A stretch of DNA of 34,392 nucleotides from Nevskiaceae bacterium (GCA_004297005.1 SCVA01000051.1:1-34392), one strand, 5' to 3'; shown: positions 16,255-25,030, counted from the stretch's first letter. A program made the numbers and translations. The notes: generated from the sequence alone by a model not told the origin.

Positions 16255-17086
16255 ATTGGAGAGCCTCCCGAGCAAGGTCCAGCGCCGCGCAGAGCTGCTC
16301 GGCGCCGTCGATCAGCCGCGGCCCGGCGCGAGTCAGCAGGTCGGCGTCGACCGCGTAGATGCGCCCCTGTGTCTGCACCGGAGCCTGTGGGAAGCGCGCC
16401 CAGTAGGCCCGCACCTCGTTGCCGTCGCGTTCGCCGTGGATCACCACCTCCGGACGCGCCGCCAGCACCGCCTCGTTGCTGACCGGCGCCGCCAGCGTCG
16501 GCAGACCGGCGAAGATATTGATGCCACCGCAGAGCGTGATCGCCTGGCTGATCGGACTGGCGCTGTTGACCGTGTAGGGCGGCGCGGTTTCGATCTGATA
16601 GAACACCCGCAGTGGTAGAGCGTCCGCATAGCGCTGCCGCAAACGTTGCAGCCTTTGCCGGTACTTGCCAGCGGCAGCGACGGCTTCGGTGGCATGCCCA
16701 GTCCAGGCGCCGATGCGCTCCAGGGCCGCCGCCACTTCCTCGAGGCTCTCTACTCTGACTGGCTCGACCCGGAGACCCAAACGCCGCAGCCGGGCAATGG
16801 TGGTCGGCGAGGTGCCGCCGTCCCAGGCCAGCACCAGGCTGGGGCGCAGGCTCAAGAGCACCTCCAGATTGACCTGGCTGGCATCACCCACCACCGGCAG
16901 TCGTCGGACTGCCGGTGGGAAATCGCTGTAGGCGATCACTCCCACCAACTGTTCGCAGCCACCCGCCGCGCAGACCAGTTCAGTGAGGTGCGGTCCCAGG
17001 GCCACAACCCGCTCGCTGGCCCTGGCGCCGCTGGCGAGCAGCCACAACCCCAGCGCCAGTAGGGCGCGGGCCGGCACCGCCCTCAC
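16253..17086 (-). CDS. btuF: Periplasmic cobalamin-binding protein, BtuF-like (class III substrate-binding protein)
   Basis: With a GTG start at 17086 the protein has 277 residues, with a signal peptide (about 1-23, ending SGARA). The class III helical-backbone binding-protein pattern follows: ERVVALGPHLTELVCAAG (25-42), LVGVIAYSDFPP (47-58), LPVVGDASQVNLEVLLSLRPSLVLAW (63-88), PISQAITLCGGINIF (178-192) and NEAVLAARPEVVI (204-216). BtuF captures vitamin B12 for the BtuCD transporter; no btuCD is nearby. The start overlaps the ampE stop by four bases (GTGA). Related haem or siderophore binding proteins share the fold, so the ligand call is probable rather than certain. The open frame continues upstream across ampE but that part is not protein-like. 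Confidence 0.82.
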   Translation of the reverse strand: MRAVPARALLALGLWLLASGARASERVVALGPHLTELVCAAGGCEQLVGVIAYSDFPPAVRRLPVVGDASQVNLEVLLSLRPSLVLAWDGGTSPTTIARLRRLGLRVEPVRVESLEEVAAALERIGAWTGHATEAVAAAGKYRQRLQRLRQRYADALPLRVFYQIETAPPYTVNSASPISQAITLCGGINIFAGLPTLAAPVSNEAVLAARPEVVIHGERDGNEVRAYWARFPQAPVQTQGRIYAVDADLLTRAGPRLIDGAEQLCAALDLAREALQ

Positions 17087-17955
17087 ATCAGGGTCCCGGT
17101 GGTGAACACCGCGAAGCCGGCAAGTAGGATGAGCAGGGCGCGGGTCTGCATGCGCAGCACTTCTCGCAGCGCCGATTCCAGATTGGGGGGTGGCGCTTGC
17201 TTGCCGTCGGCCTCCTCGGTGGCCAGGGCGCAGGACGCCACCTCGGCCAGCACCGCCCAACTGTGGCTGCGCCAGCCGTGTTGGTACTCCAGTTCGCCGA
17301 CCCGCCGCCACGCCGCCAGGGCGTCATCCATGCTGCCGGCCAAGGCGAACAGGGCGGCGCAGAAACGCACCGGCAGCCAGGCGGCGAGGCCATGCAGTTG
17401 CGCCGCCGCGCTGGCGGCGGCGGTGTGGGGTTCCAGTGCCTCGACCTGGGCCGGCAGACGGCTGGCAACCCGGTAGAACACGGCGCCGGCCGGCCCCATC
17501 GCGACAAACCAGAGCAGCACACCGAACAGCCTCTCGTGACTCTGGATGAACAGCGCACCCAGCAGACTGCGGTGGCTGGCTTCCGGCTCCGGTCCGTGCT
17601 GGAGCCGCCGCGCGAGCCGCGCCACCTCGGGCAGGTCGCCAGCGGCGCGCGCCGCCAGCAAGGCCTGCACGTCGTCGGTGAGATCGCGCGGCCCCAGGCA
17701 AAAGAACAGCACCAGACCGCCGAACACGCCCTGCAGGAACAAGCCCGGCAACAGGCTTTGCAGAAAGGCGGCAGCCGCCACCGCCAGCGCCGTCAGCAGC
17801 CAGGGCAGCACGGCGCTGCGTGCCAGCAGGGCACCAAGGCGGACCTTATCCAGCGCGCGCAGGATCGCCCGCAGCAGCACCGGCTGGCCAAAACCCAGGC
17901 CGTGCGGCACCAGCCGCTCGGCGGCGAGCGCCAGCAGCACCGCGAGGAAATTCAT
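17083..17955 (-). CDS. ampE: AmpE, regulatory signalling modulator / inner membrane protein
   Basis: This 290-residue membrane protein begins MNFLAVLLALAAERL and contains CLGPRDLTDDV, HERLFGVLLWFVAMGPAGAVFYRV and a C-terminal hydrophobic helix (LLILLAGFAVFTTG), the AmpE/CobD-like signature. Hydrophobic segments lie at about 48-70, 74-90 and 140-160. It overlaps the ampD stop by four bases (ATGA) and btuF by four bases, so all three genes appear translationally coupled. AmpE is genetically linked to AmpD and beta-lactamase control in enterobacteria; its biochemical role is not settled. Confidence 0.88.
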   Translation of the reverse strand: MNFLAVLLALAAERLVPHGLGFGQPVLLRAILRALDKVRLGALLARSAVLPWLLTALAVAAAAFLQSLLPGLFLQGVFGGLVLFFCLGPRDLTDDVQALLAARAAGDLPEVARLARRLQHGPEPEASHRSLLGALFIQSHERLFGVLLWFVAMGPAGAVFYRVASRLPAQVEALEPHTAAASAAAQLHGLAAWLPVRFCAALFALAGSMDDALAAWRRVGELEYQHGWRSHSWAVLAEVASCALATEEADGKQAPPPNLESALREVLRMQTRALLILLAGFAVFTTGTLM

Positions 17956-18566
17956 CGCGGGAACTCCACCAGCGCCAGCAGGCGCGGCCAGTCGAACCAG
18001 GGGCCGGGGTCGGTCTTGCGCCCCGGCGCGATGTCGCTGTGGCCGACGATGCGTTCGGGCTTCAGCGCCGGATAGGCGCGCATCGCCGCCACCACCAGCC
18101 GTGCCAGCGCCACGTACTGGGCATCGGTGAACGGCCCCTGCTCGTCGCCTTCCAGCTCGATGCCGATGGAAAAATCATTGCAGCGCTCGCGGCCGTCGAA
18201 GCAGCTCTCGCCGGCATGCCAGGCGCGCTGCGTGGTCGGCACGTACTGATGCACCCGGCCGTCGCGGAATACGCAGGCGTGGGCGGAAACCCTGAGCCCG
18301 GCGATGCTGGCGAAATAGGGATGCGCCGTCGGCTCCAGGGTGCCGGCGAAGAACTGGTCGATGTAGGCGCCGCCGTATTCGCCCGGCGGCAGCGAGATGT
18401 GGTGCACCACCAACAGGCTCACCACCTCGCCCTCAGGCCGGGCATCACAGTGCGGCGAAGGCCATTGCAGGGTGTGCGACCAGCGGCCGGTGGCCGGATC
18501 GAGCGCCGGCAGCGGCAGCAGCATCTCCGGCGGCGGACCGGAACTTGCCGGGCGGGCGATGTTCAT
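17952..18566 (-). CDS. ampD: 1,6-anhydro-N-acetylmuramyl-L-alanine amidase AmpD
   Basis: This 204-residue cytosolic amidase removes the peptide from anhydro-muropeptides during peptidoglycan recycling, which keeps AmpR-type regulators off. The amidase_2 motifs are intact: VVHHISLPPGEYGG with zinc His55, GIELEG with Glu137 and GHSDIAPGRKTDPGPWFDW with His176 and Asp186. No signal peptide is present, which suits AmpD rather than the periplasmic AmiD. The ATG at 18566 is chosen because the sequence upstream reads as non-protein antisense of the M16 gene. The gene is divergent from the M16 peptidase gene (81-base gap) and coupled to ampE. Confidence 0.93.
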   Translation of the reverse strand: MNIARPASSGPPPEMLLPLPALDPATGRWSHTLQWPSPHCDARPEGEVVSLLVVHHISLPPGEYGGAYIDQFFAGTLEPTAHPYFASIAGLRVSAHACVFRDGRVHQYVPTTQRAWHAGESCFDGRERCNDFSIGIELEGDEQGPFTDAQYVALARLVVAAMRAYPALKPERIVGHSDIAPGRKTDPGPWFDWPRLLALVEFPR

Positions 18567-18647
18567 AGCGGAGCAGTGCGGCCGGCGACGCGCCGGGCAT
18601 CCCACGTATGCTGCGCACCTTTCACGACACTCTCTTCGACGGCAGTC

Positions 18648-21467
18648 ATGCCCTATCCGATTCCTGTGTTTCCGCGCCTGAAGCAATGGTCCTTCCGTGG
18701 CGCCGTCGGCGCCACGCTGCTCGCCCTCAGCGGTTGTGCCGCACTGGCCCAGCCGCAAACGCCTACGCCATCTCCACCGGCGCCAATCGGCGCTCCGGTT
18801 GCCGCCCCGCTGCCGGATGCGCCGCTGAGCTACCGCAAGCATATCTTGGCGAACGGCCTGACGCTGCTGGTGCATGAGGACCACAAGGCGCCGCTGGTGT
18901 CGGTGCAGGTCTGGTATCACGTCGGCAGCAAGGACGAGAAGCCCGGCAAGACCGGCTTCGCGCACCTGTTCGAGCACCTGATGTTCAACGGCTCGGCGCA
19001 CCACGACGACGAGTTCTTCCGGCCGCTGGAATCGGCCGGCGCCAGCCTGATCAACGGCACCACCAATAGCGATCGCACCAACTTCTACGAGACCGTGCCA
19101 ACCGAGGCGCTAGACCTGGCGCTGTGGCTGGAGTCCGACCGCATGGGCCAGCTGCTGCCGGCGGTCACCCAGGCCAAGCTCGACGAGCAACGCGGCGTGG
19201 TGAAAAACGAAAAGCGCCAGCGCGAGAACCAGCCCTACGGCAAGGTCGACGAGCTGCTGACCCAGGCGCTCTATCCGGTCGGCCATCCCTATTCCTGGAC
19301 CACCATCGGTTCGATGGAGGATCTCGACCGCGCCTCGCTGGCAGACGTCCACGACTGGTTCCGCCGCTACTACGGCCCCAACAACGCGACGCTGGTGCTG
19401 GCCGGCGACATCGGCTTCGAGGACGCGGTGGCGCGGGTGGAGCAGGCCTTCGGCAGCATCCCGCCCGGCCCGGCGGTGACCCGCCAGGACGAATGGGTGG
19501 CACCACTGACCGAGGAGCGCCGGCTGACCCTGCCCGACCAGGTCACCCAGCCACGCCTGTACCGTGCCTGGAACGTCGCCCGTCGCGGCAGCGCCGACAG
19601 CCTGATGCTCGGCTTTGCCGGCGACCTGCTGGCCGGCGACAAGGCCAGTCGCCTGTACCGGCGCCTGGTCACCCGCGACGGCCTGGCCACCGCGGTGTCG
19701 GCCGACATCGACCCCGGCGAGCTGAGCTCGCAGTTCGTCATCACCGTCAGCCTCAAGCCGGACGCCGACCGCGCCGCCGCCGAGGCGGCGCTGGACGAGG
19801 AGCTGGCGAAGTTCGCGCAGCAGGCCTTCCCCGCCAGCGAGCTGGAGCGCATCAAGACCCGGCTCTACGTGATGCGCCTGGCCGGCCGCGAGAGTGTCGC
19901 TTCCAAGGCCTCCGAGCTGGCCTCCTGCCAGGTATTCCTGGGCTCGCCGGAAGCCTGCGAGCGGCAGTGGCAGACCCAGCGCGAAGCCACGCCCGAAGCG
20001 GTGCGCGCCGCCGTGCAGCGCTGGCTGACCCCGGGGCAGATCCGCCTCACGGTGTTGCCGTCACCGGCCCTTGCGGCCGGTAGCGGCGGCGACCTCGACC
20101 GTCGGCAGCTACCGGCGGTGGGCGAGCCGGCCGGCATCCAGCTGCCGCCCTTGTCGCGCTTTCGCCTGAGCAATGGCATCGAGGTGCTGCTCGCCGAGCG
20201 CCACGAGGTGCCGCTGGTGCGGCTGGCGCTGCTGTTCCCCTGGGGCACGGCGGCGCAGCCGGAGGCCGGCAACGTCGAGATGCTGCTGGGCATGCTCAGC
20301 GAGGGCGCGGCCGGCCTGAGCGCCGAGCGGCTCACCGAAGCCTATGGCGACCTCGGCGCCAGCTTCGGCGTCGATACCGATGCCGACTCGGTGGCGATCA
20401 CGCTCGGCGCCACCCGCGCGCGCCTGCCGGAGTCGCTGCAACTGTTCCTGCGCAATCTGCGCGAGCCGAGCTTCCCGGCCGACGCCTTGGCGCGCCGCCA
20501 GCAGCGCAAGCTGGCCGGGCTGCGCGCCAATACCGCCAGCCCCGGCGGCATCCTCGGCCTCAACCAGTACCGGCTGATGTACGGCGAGCATCCCTACGGC
20601 CGCTTCAACAGCCTACCGCGCCTGGAAGCGGCGACCCTGGCGCTGAACACCGACAGCCTGCGCGCGCTCGCGGCGCGTTTCCTGCGTCCGGAGGGCGCGC
20701 GTCTGCTGGTGGTCGGCGATGTCGATGTCGCCAGCCTGCAGCCACTGCTGGAAGCGCAGTTCGGCAGCTGGCAGGGCGACTCCACAGTGGTGGCGGCGAC
20801 CAGCGCCCTGCCGCCGGTGAGCGCGCCGGCGCCCAGGATCTATCTGTTCGACAAGCCGGGCGCCGAGCAGACGCTGATCGCCGCCGCCGACCTGGCGCCG
20901 ACCCTGAACGATCCCCAGCGCGAGGCGATGGAACTGGCCAATGCGGTGCTCGGCGGCCTGTTCACCTCGCGACTGAACATGAACCTGCGCGAGGACAAGC
21001 ACTGGAGCTATGGCGCCTCCAGCGGACTCGGCGAGGCGGTGGGGCCGGCACTGTTCTACGTGCAGGCGGCGGTGGAGCGCGACCACAGCGCCGACGCCCT
21101 GCGCGAGGCGCGCGCGGAAATCGCCGCGCTCGGCGGACCGCGCCCGCCCACGGCTGCGGAGCTGGACGCGGCGCGCAAATCCCTGGTGCGCACCCTGCCC
21201 GGCGCGGCGGAGACCGCCGATGGCGTGCTTGATCTGTACCGGCGCTTGCTGGTCTACGGACTGCCGGAAGATCACTACAGCGGCTTCGCGGCGCGGCTGT
21301 CGGCGCTGGACGCCAAGGCGGTGACCGCGGCGGCGCGGCGGCTGGCGCGGCCGGAGGCGCTGAGCTGGTTCGTAGTCGGCGACCTCGCCAGGATCGAGGC
21401 CTCGGTGCGGGCGCTGAAGCTGGCGCCGGTGACGGTGCTGGCGGCGGACGGGACGGTGTTGCGCTAA
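18648..21467 (+). CDS. M16 family zinc peptidase lipoprotein (two-domain, pitrilysin-type)
   Basis: With the ATG at 18648 the product has 939 residues. The N-terminus has a hydrophobic signal with lipobox LSGC (Cys30), then a Pro/Ala-rich linker. The first M16 half has the inverted zinc motif HLFEH (His106, Glu109, His110) with the distal Glu at about 188 (VVKNEKRQ). The second half (from ~500) is an inactive M16 repeat that forms the other side of the clamshell. Periplasmic bacterial M16 proteins degrade peptides or process secreted products. The frame is open far upstream (from 17820) but there it lies antisense to ampD and ampE, so that part is excluded. The gene stands alone. Confidence 0.92.
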   Translation: MPYPIPVFPRLKQWSFRGAVGATLLALSGCAALAQPQTPTPSPPAPIGAPVAAPLPDAPLSYRKHILANGLTLLVHEDHKAPLVSVQVWYHVGSKDEKPGKTGFAHLFEHLMFNGSAHHDDEFFRPLESAGASLINGTTNSDRTNFYETVPTEALDLALWLESDRMGQLLPAVTQAKLDEQRGVVKNEKRQRENQPYGKVDELLTQALYPVGHPYSWTTIGSMEDLDRASLADVHDWFRRYYGPNNATLVLAGDIGFEDAVARVEQAFGSIPPGPAVTRQDEWVAPLTEERRLTLPDQVTQPRLYRAWNVARRGSADSLMLGFAGDLLAGDKASRLYRRLVTRDGLATAVSADIDPGELSSQFVITVSLKPDADRAAAEAALDEELAKFAQQAFPASELERIKTRLYVMRLAGRESVASKASELASCQVFLGSPEACERQWQTQREATPEAVRAAVQRWLTPGQIRLTVLPSPALAAGSGGDLDRRQLPAVGEPAGIQLPPLSRFRLSNGIEVLLAERHEVPLVRLALLFPWGTAAQPEAGNVEMLLGMLSEGAAGLSAERLTEAYGDLGASFGVDTDADSVAITLGATRARLPESLQLFLRNLREPSFPADALARRQQRKLAGLRANTASPGGILGLNQYRLMYGEHPYGRFNSLPRLEAATLALNTDSLRALAARFLRPEGARLLVVGDVDVASLQPLLEAQFGSWQGDSTVVAATSALPPVSAPAPRIYLFDKPGAEQTLIAAADLAPTLNDPQREAMELANAVLGGLFTSRLNMNLREDKHWSYGASSGLGEAVGPALFYVQAAVERDHSADALREARAEIAALGGPRPPTAAELDAARKSLVRTLPGAAETADGVLDLYRRLLVYGLPEDHYSGFAARLSALDAKAVTAAARRLARPEALSWFVVGDLARIEASVRALKLAPVTVLAADGTVLR

Positions 21468-21475
21468 GGCGAGGG

Positions 21476-21498
21476 CTCGCGTCCACTCGGTGCGCGAG
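21476..21498. repeat. Hairpin between convergent genes
   Basis: CTCGCG pairs with CGCGAG across an 11-base loop, and CACTCG-GTGCG-CGAGTG is an alternative hairpin within the same bases. It lies nine bases after the M16 stop, between convergent genes. A GGGGCCG/CGGCCCC pair follows further right (about 21517-21560). No T-tract is present, so a factor-independent terminator is not proven. Confidence 0.3.
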
Positions 21499-21578
21499 TG
21501 CCCGGCAACTTTCGGAGGGGCCGCGGGGGGGCGCTGCTACGCGGCGCGGCCTTCGGCCCCGGACCGAATCTGGCGGCC

Positions 21579-21872
21579 TTACTCGGTGCTGCCCAGCTCG
21601 CGCACGAAGGTATAGCGGGCCGGCTCGGCGACTAGGGTGTCGAAGGCCTTGCCCTTGCTGTTCTCGCTACCGAAGTCGAACGGAAGCTGCAGGATGAAGA
21701 TGCCGGTGCCCAACACCGTGGTGACCAGGCCCAGTGGTCGCACCAACAGCAGATCGAAAGCCATGGCGCCAGCCGAGGGCGCTTCGTCGACCTGGCTCAA
21801 GCTGCTGTCGGAGGCCTGGGCAGCGCCACCGGCCAGCAAGGCGGCGAGCAGCATCGGGGCGAGCTTGTTCAT
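21579..21872 (-). CDS. Small conserved exported protein ('multidrug transporter'-type annotation)
   Basis: With the ATG at 21872 the protein has 97 residues; GGAG lies five bases upstream. It has an N-terminal signal peptide (MNKLAPMLLAALLAGGAAQA) and a second hydrophobic stretch (LLVRPLGLVTTVLGTGIFILQLPF, about 43-66). The C-terminus is conserved in style (AEPARYTFVRELG). Similar small proteins in pseudomonads and relatives carry the label 'multidrug transporter' without functional evidence. It is likely a periplasmic or membrane-associated protein of unknown function. It converges with the M16 gene and is divergent from trmL. Confidence 0.68.
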   Translation of the reverse strand: MNKLAPMLLAALLAGGAAQASDSSLSQVDEAPSAGAMAFDLLLVRPLGLVTTVLGTGIFILQLPFDFGSENSKGKAFDTLVAEPARYTFVRELGSTE

Positions 21873-21953
21873 GGGCACTCCACACGGGTTAACTGATGCC
21901 GGCAGGCTAGTAACGGCCTATGGCGCTGTCAATCCAGCAGCGACAATGGCGGC

Positions 21954-22418
21954 ATGATCCATCTCGCCCTGCACCAGCCGGAAATCCCGCCCAACACCGG
22001 CAATCTCATCCGCCTCGCAGCCAACACCGGCGTGGCGCTGCACCTGATCCATCCGCTCGGCTTCTACCTGCGCGACAAGGATCTGCAACGCGCCGGCCTC
22101 GATTACCACGAGTGGGCGCGGGTGCAGGAGCACGCCGACTTCGCCGCCTTCCGCGCCGCATTGCCGCAGGCGCGCATCTGGGCCTTCAGCACCCGCGCCG
22201 AACGCCTCTACAGTGAGGCCAGCTTCTCCGACGGCGACGCCCTGCTGTTCGGCAGCGAGACTCGCGGCCTGCCGCAGGCGCTGCTCGACAGCCTGCCCGC
22301 CGAGCAATGCCTGCGCCTGCCCATGCTGCCCGGCTCGCGCTCGCTCAACCTCGCCAATGCGGCGGCGGTGGCGGTCTACGAGGCCTGGCGGCAGCAGGGC
22401 TTCGCGGGCGGGGCCTGA
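21954..22418 (+). CDS. trmL: tRNA (cytidine/uridine-34-2'-O)-methyltransferase TrmL
   Basis: This 154-residue SPOUT methyltransferase has all conserved blocks: PPNTGNLIRLAANTG (12-26), LLFGSETRGLP (97-107) and MLPGSRSLNLANAAAVAVYEAWRQ (124-147), which form the trefoil knot and SAM site. TrmL 2'-O-methylates the wobble base of tRNA-Leu isoacceptors and works as a dimer. Length and motif spacing match the family. The stop is nine bases from the convergent lipoprotein stop. Confidence 0.95.
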   Translation: MIHLALHQPEIPPNTGNLIRLAANTGVALHLIHPLGFYLRDKDLQRAGLDYHEWARVQEHADFAAFRAALPQARIWAFSTRAERLYSEASFSDGDALLFGSETRGLPQALLDSLPAEQCLRLPMLPGSRSLNLANAAAVAVYEAWRQQGFAGGA

Positions 22419-22426
22419 GCGCCCGC
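22404..22426. terminator. Hairpin across the trmL stop, possible bidirectional terminator
   Basis: GCGGGCG (22404-22410) pairs with CGCCCGC (22420-22426) around a nine-base loop containing the trmL stop codon. It sits exactly between the convergent trmL and lipoprotein genes. It lacks a T-tract, so its terminator role is tentative. Confidence 0.3.
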
Positions 22427-22427
22427 C

Positions 22428-23420
22428 CTACTGGCAGAAATTCGCCAGTTGGCTGGCGGTGTAGGTGGTCAACTGGCCCTTGTAATTGACCGAGATCGAA
22501 CCGGCGCTGAGGAACTCCACCTCGTAGCGGGCATTGCCGCCATCGGTGATGGCGAGGCGGCCACTGGTGCTGGTTCCGTTGCCGTCAAGAGTGACCGGCG
22601 TCAGGGTTTCCAGATGCAGCTTGCCGCTGAAGCAGCGGCGGGTATTGCTGGCGAAGCCCAGGCCGCCATCCAGGCGCAGGCTCTCGACTCCAGAGTTAAA
22701 GCTGCTCCGCTGGCGCAACTGATCGAACAACATCGTGGCAGTCTGCTGCGCGCGGTGGTCGCTGACCGACAGCGTGCCCTGCAGGGTTTCGCTGTCGCCG
22801 TTGGCGTCGTTGACGCTGGAATAGCTGAACAGGCCGCTGCTGCTGCTGTCTTCGCCGCCCTGCGCCGCCTCTTTATAGGTCAGGCTGAACGGCGTCGAGC
22901 CCTGGCCGACGCTGCCCTGGTAGCTGGCGCAATTGCTGGCGGTCTGGGCGCTATCAACGCACTTCTCGGCCAGGCGCCCGTTGGCGGTGCTGCGGGCCAC
23001 CTCTTGATTGGCGTTGTTGCGCAGGATGTCCACGCACTGGCTGGCGACCGTGCTGCCGTCCTCGGCGTAGAGCGTGCCGTCGTCGGTGGTGAAGCTGGCG
23101 CTACCGCCACCATTGCAGGCTCGGGTGCTGGTGCCCTTGGGCTGCGCCGCCTTTGCCTGGAGAGTGCTCCGCTGTCGCACGTTCAGAGCCTTGGCGCTCG
23201 CCATCAGGGTGGGGCTGGCACTTGCGGCGCTGCTGTCCGCGCTAGCCGCCAGCCCGGGCAGGCTGCCGGCGATCACCACCACTGCCGCCACTTCGTCGGC
23301 GGACTTCAGGTCAGCGGGCGCGGAGGCATCCGGCGCCCCCTGCAAATCACCGCCGCCACCGCAGGCCAGAAGCTGCGCGCCAAGAACGCCCGCGACGGGC
23401 AGACGGAGCCAGTGTTTCAT
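22428..23420 (-). CDS. Hypothetical lipoprotein with several cysteines
   Basis: This 330-residue protein has GGGAGAACCCG before the ATG and a lipoprotein signal MKHWLRLPVAGVLGAQLLAC (lipid Cys20), followed by a GGGG tether. After an Ala/Ser-rich region (about 30-90) comes a Ser/Thr/Gly-rich, probably beta-rich body with cysteines (TRACNGG, ASQCVDIL, AEKCVDS, TASNCASY, TRRCFSG, ANFCQ) that could form disulfides. No family is recognised. It is convergent with trmL and upstream of gpsA on the same strand in the reading direction gpsA→lipoprotein, but 98 bases separate them, so it likely has its own promoter. Confidence 0.72.
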   Translation of the reverse strand: MKHWLRLPVAGVLGAQLLACGGGGDLQGAPDASAPADLKSADEVAAVVVIAGSLPGLAASADSSAASASPTLMASAKALNVRQRSTLQAKAAQPKGTSTRACNGGGSASFTTDDGTLYAEDGSTVASQCVDILRNNANQEVARSTANGRLAEKCVDSAQTASNCASYQGSVGQGSTPFSLTYKEAAQGGEDSSSSGLFSYSSVNDANGDSETLQGTLSVSDHRAQQTATMLFDQLRQRSSFNSGVESLRLDGGLGFASNTRRCFSGKLHLETLTPVTLDGNGTSTSGRLAITDGGNARYEVEFLSAGSISVNYKGQLTTYTASQLANFCQ

Positions 23421-23518
23421 CGGGTTCTCCCTCGAATCGATTGGAATGCTGTTGCTACGGCGGCCACTTGCCCGTGTCCGCGCCGGCGCAGCTTAGCGGC
23501 AGCGGATGCGGCGGTCGA

Positions 23519-24523
23519 TCAGTGCTGCTCGGAACGCAGCGGCCGCTGCGCCAGGGTGGAAACCGCTTCCACCGGCTTGATCTCGCCGGCGATCACCTTG
23601 GCGATCTCGCGGGTGATCGGGGTATCGACGCCCAGGCGGTCGGCCAGCCGCAGAACCTCGGCGGCGGCCTTGGCGCCCTCGACCACCTGGCCGATGGTGG
23701 CGGCGGCCTCGGCCGGCGTCTTGCCCTCGGCCAGCAGCAGGCCGAAGCGGCGGTTGCGCGACTGGTTGTCGGTGCAGGTAAGCACCAGATCGCCGAGCCC
23801 GGCGAGGCCCATGAAAGTCTCCGGCTTGGCGCCCGCCGCGACGCCGAGGCGCATCAGCTCGCTCAGACTGCGGGCGATGAAGCCGGCGCGGGTGTTGGCG
23901 CCCAGCCCTAGACCATCGGCGATCCCGACGCCGATCGCCATGACGTTCTTGGCGGCACCGCCGATCTCGACGCCGATCACGTCGTCTGAAGGGTAGGCGC
24001 GGAAGCCGTCGCCGTGGAACTCGTGCGCGATCTTCTCGGCGAAGGCCTTGTCGCCAGAGGCGATCACCACCGCCGTCGGCAGGCCCATGGCCAGTTCCTT
24101 GGCGAAGGTCGGGCCGGAGAGGATGGCCACCGGATGGCTGGCCTCGGCCAGACCGGCGGCGATCACCTCATGGGCCATGCGCGCGCTACCCGGCTCCAGG
24201 CCCTTGCAGGCGCAGACGATGCCCTGCCCCGCCCGCAACAGCGGCGCCACCGCCCGCACGGTGCTGGCCAGGGCGCTGCTGGGCGTGGCGATCAGCAGGT
24301 CCTCGGACTCCGTGACGGTGTACTGAAGGTCCGATAGCGCGCGCAGCTTGGCCGGGAACGGCAGGCCGGGCAGGTAGTCGGCGTTCTCGCGCGCCGACTC
24401 CATCACCGCCATGCTGCCGTGGCTGCGCCCCCAGAGCAGGGTCGGGTGGCCGCGGCGGGCGAGATGGATGGCAAGCGCGGTTCCAAACGAACCGGCGCCG
24501 AGCACCGCCAGCCGCGCCTGCAC
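23519..24523 (-). CDS. gpsA: Glycerol-3-phosphate dehydrogenase [NAD(P)+]
   Basis: This 334-residue enzyme reduces dihydroxyacetone phosphate to sn-glycerol-3-phosphate, the backbone of phospholipids. It shows the dinucleotide-binding loop VLGAGSFGTALA (7-18), SGPTFAKE (136-143), catalytic Lys192 in GGAAKNVMAIG and NTRAGFIARSLSELMRLG further on. Length is typical. It starts with GTG at 24523 behind an AAGGAAGG ribosome site and lies 12 bases after the secB stop. The rhodanese–grxC–secB–gpsA order is conserved in many gammaproteobacteria. Confidence 0.96.
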   Translation of the reverse strand: MQARLAVLGAGSFGTALAIHLARRGHPTLLWGRSHGSMAVMESARENADYLPGLPFPAKLRALSDLQYTVTESEDLLIATPSSALASTVRAVAPLLRAGQGIVCACKGLEPGSARMAHEVIAAGLAEASHPVAILSGPTFAKELAMGLPTAVVIASGDKAFAEKIAHEFHGDGFRAYPSDDVIGVEIGGAAKNVMAIGVGIADGLGLGANTRAGFIARSLSELMRLGVAAGAKPETFMGLAGLGDLVLTCTDNQSRNRRFGLLLAEGKTPAEAAATIGQVVEGAKAAAEVLRLADRLGVDTPITREIAKVIAGEIKPVEAVSTLAQRPLRSEQH

Positions 24524-24535
24524 CGGGAGCCTTCC

Positions 24536-25030
24536 TTAGTGGGCGACGGCAGCCGGCGCGGCAGCCGCGGTGGCGCGACGGTTGCGGTGCTCGATGAACA
24601 GCGCCTCGAAATTCACCGGCTGCAGCAGCACCGGCGAGAAACCGGCGCGCTGCATCAGGTCGGCGACGCTCTCGCGGGCGAAGGGGAAGATGGTGTTGGG
24701 GCAGAACACGCCCAGCACGCCTTCGACGTCGGCCGGGTTCTCGAAGCCGCGGATGGTGAAGATGCCGGCCTGATGCGCCTCGATCAGAAAGGCGGTTTCG
24801 CCGGTCGGCAGCTTGGCGGTAACCGTCACCGATAGCGTCACCTGGAAGTTGTCATTGCCGACGTTCTGCGCATTGGTATTGAGCGCGATGTCGATGGCCG
24901 GCTGCTCGGTGCGGGCGAAGATCGCCGGCGCCTGGGGGATCTCGATGGAGGCGTCCTTGAGGTAGATCTTCTGCAGCAGGACCTGCGGTCCGGTGGCGGG
25001 CGCGGTCTGGGGAGCGGCGGTATCGGTCAT
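24536..25030 (-). CDS. secB: Protein-export chaperone SecB
   Basis: This 164-residue protein matches SecB: a short variable N-terminus, QKIYLKDASIEIPQAP (20-35), VGNDNFQVTLSVTVTAK and NPADVEGVLGVFCPNTIFPFARESVADLMQRAGFSPVLLQPVNF. It is a tetrameric cytosolic chaperone that holds presecretory proteins unfolded and hands them to SecA. The C-terminal Ala-rich tail (ATAAAAPAAVAH) is longer than usual. The ATG at 25030 is preferred over an upstream in-frame start because residues before it are unconserved. Confidence 0.96.
   Translation of the reverse strand: MTDTAAPQTAPATGPQVLLQKIYLKDASIEIPQAPAIFARTEQPAIDIALNTNAQNVGNDNFQVTLSVTVTAKLPTGETAFLIEAHQAGIFTIRGFENPADVEGVLGVFCPNTIFPFARESVADLMQRAGFSPVLLQPVNFEALFIEHRNRRATAAAAPAAVAH

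Noticed and set aside
17820..18647. N-terminal extension of the M16 peptidase frame
   Set aside because: It lies opposite ampE and ampD and is low-complexity; a lipoprotein signal begins at the ATG at 18648.
18567..18647. Cobalamin riboswitch upstream of the ampD-ampE-btuF operon
   Set aside because: Only 81 bases separate ampD from the M16 gene, too short for a B12 riboswitch, and no B12-box sequence is seen.
22449..23996. Plus-strand 515-codon frame opposite the lipoprotein and gpsA
   Set aside because: It spans two well-supported minus-strand genes and has no recognisable domain.
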